Under the pieces are notes generated by a model. It worked only from the letters and a program-made list of their open reading frames with translations. It did not search any database and was not told the origin of the DNA. A stretch of DNA of 5,288 nt from Thermodesulfobacteriota bacterium (GTDB lineage: Bacteria; Desulfobacterota; BSN033; UBA1163), in the NCBI GenBank assembly GCA_030024065.1, contig JASEIE010000272.1:1-5288 (forward strand), given 5' to 3'. This document shows, one piece after another, positions 5,033-5,288 of this stretch (the stretch's first letter is position 1; each line of letters starts with the position of its first letter). Position numbers and translations under genes: made by a program.

Positions 5033-5288
5033 ATGAAACAACACCCCTATCAGGTGGTCATCACCGATTGCGACCATGGTTCCATTGAAGAGGAGAAGGA
5101 AGAATTTGCTCGAATCGGAGCAGAATTGATTTTAGCCCAGGTGAGGGAAGAGGAAGAAGTGATCCGTGCTTGCAAAGATGCGGACGGACTATTGAACCAA
5201 TATGCGCTCCTGACACGAAGGGTCTTTGAACATCTTCCAAAATGCAAAGTCGTTGCACGTTATGGGGTCGGAGTGGACCCCGTTGACA
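5033..5288 (+). CDS. D-isomer-specific 2-hydroxyacid dehydrogenase, N-terminal part (runs off window)
   Basis: The first 85 codons are present, and the reading frame is still open at the window end. The start reads MKQHPYQVVITDCDHGS, and AGAGAGG (5021-5027) is five bases upstream. Residues 6-35 form the first alpha/beta unit of the substrate domain. The segment ACKDADGLLNQYALLTRRVF (46-65) and the following CKVVARYGVGVDPVD (71-85) match the N-terminal catalytic domain of D-2-hydroxyacid dehydrogenases (phosphoglycerate, glyoxylate and CtBP-like members), where the motif is usually RYGVGVDNVD. The full family protein is about 310-340 residues. The NAD-binding domain and the catalytic Arg, Glu and His lie outside the window. 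In this operon it would interconvert a D-2-hydroxy acid and its 2-keto acid, possibly the product or substrate of the LarA-like enzyme. Confidence 0.88.
   Translation, partial: MKQHPYQVVITDCDHGSIEEEKEEFARIGAELILAQVREEEEVIRACKDADGLLNQYALLTRRVFEHLPKCKVVARYGVGVDPVD

Overview
The window reads as a metabolic gene neighbourhood from a free-living bacterium with many repeats between its genes. The coding sequence is moderately GC-rich. The intergenic DNA carries TGTCATTCC-type palindromes, CCTGCCTGCC palindromes and degenerate 7-base tandem arrays. From general familiarity, this mix suggests an environmental Desulfobacterota/'Deltaproteobacteria'-like or similar anaerobe genome, but nothing here fixes the taxonomy. 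No tRNA, rRNA, CRISPR array, transposase or phage gene was seen.

Left part, minus strand. Positions 50-238 hold only the C-terminal tail of an Ldh_2-family (malate/L-lactate/sulfolactate dehydrogenase type) enzyme. Its body is missing and is replaced by repeat DNA (239-479, no gene). Next, 480-1748 encodes an exported solute-binding protein of the FbpA/iron- and phosphonate-type ABC importers. It has an unusual charged, alanine-rich helical tail and no permease or ATPase gene beside it.

Right part, plus strand. A KDPG/KHG-type 2-keto-3-deoxy acid aldolase (1789-2439) starts only about 40 bases from the start of the divergent binding-protein gene. A 251-base gap follows. It contains a heptamer array, a composite palindromic element with a possible terminator, and a second heptamer array carrying a good sigma70-like promoter match. 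Three closely spaced genes then form a probable operon: a LarA-family (nickel-pincer racemase/epimerase, DUF2088) protein, a zinc-dependent medium-chain dehydrogenase, and the first 85 codons of a D-isomer-specific 2-hydroxyacid dehydrogenase that runs off the window end.

Together the plus-strand genes look like a catabolic module for a hydroxy acid or sugar acid. The LarA-like protein would invert a C2 hydroxyl. The two dehydrogenases would oxidise hydroxyl groups. The aldolase would split a 2-keto-3-deoxy acid into pyruvate and an aldehyde. The substrate cannot be read from the sequence. The most notable observation is that the LarA-like protein keeps the catalytic histidines and the nickel-ligand histidine, but has asparagine where LarA has the lysine that covalently tethers the nickel-pincer cofactor.
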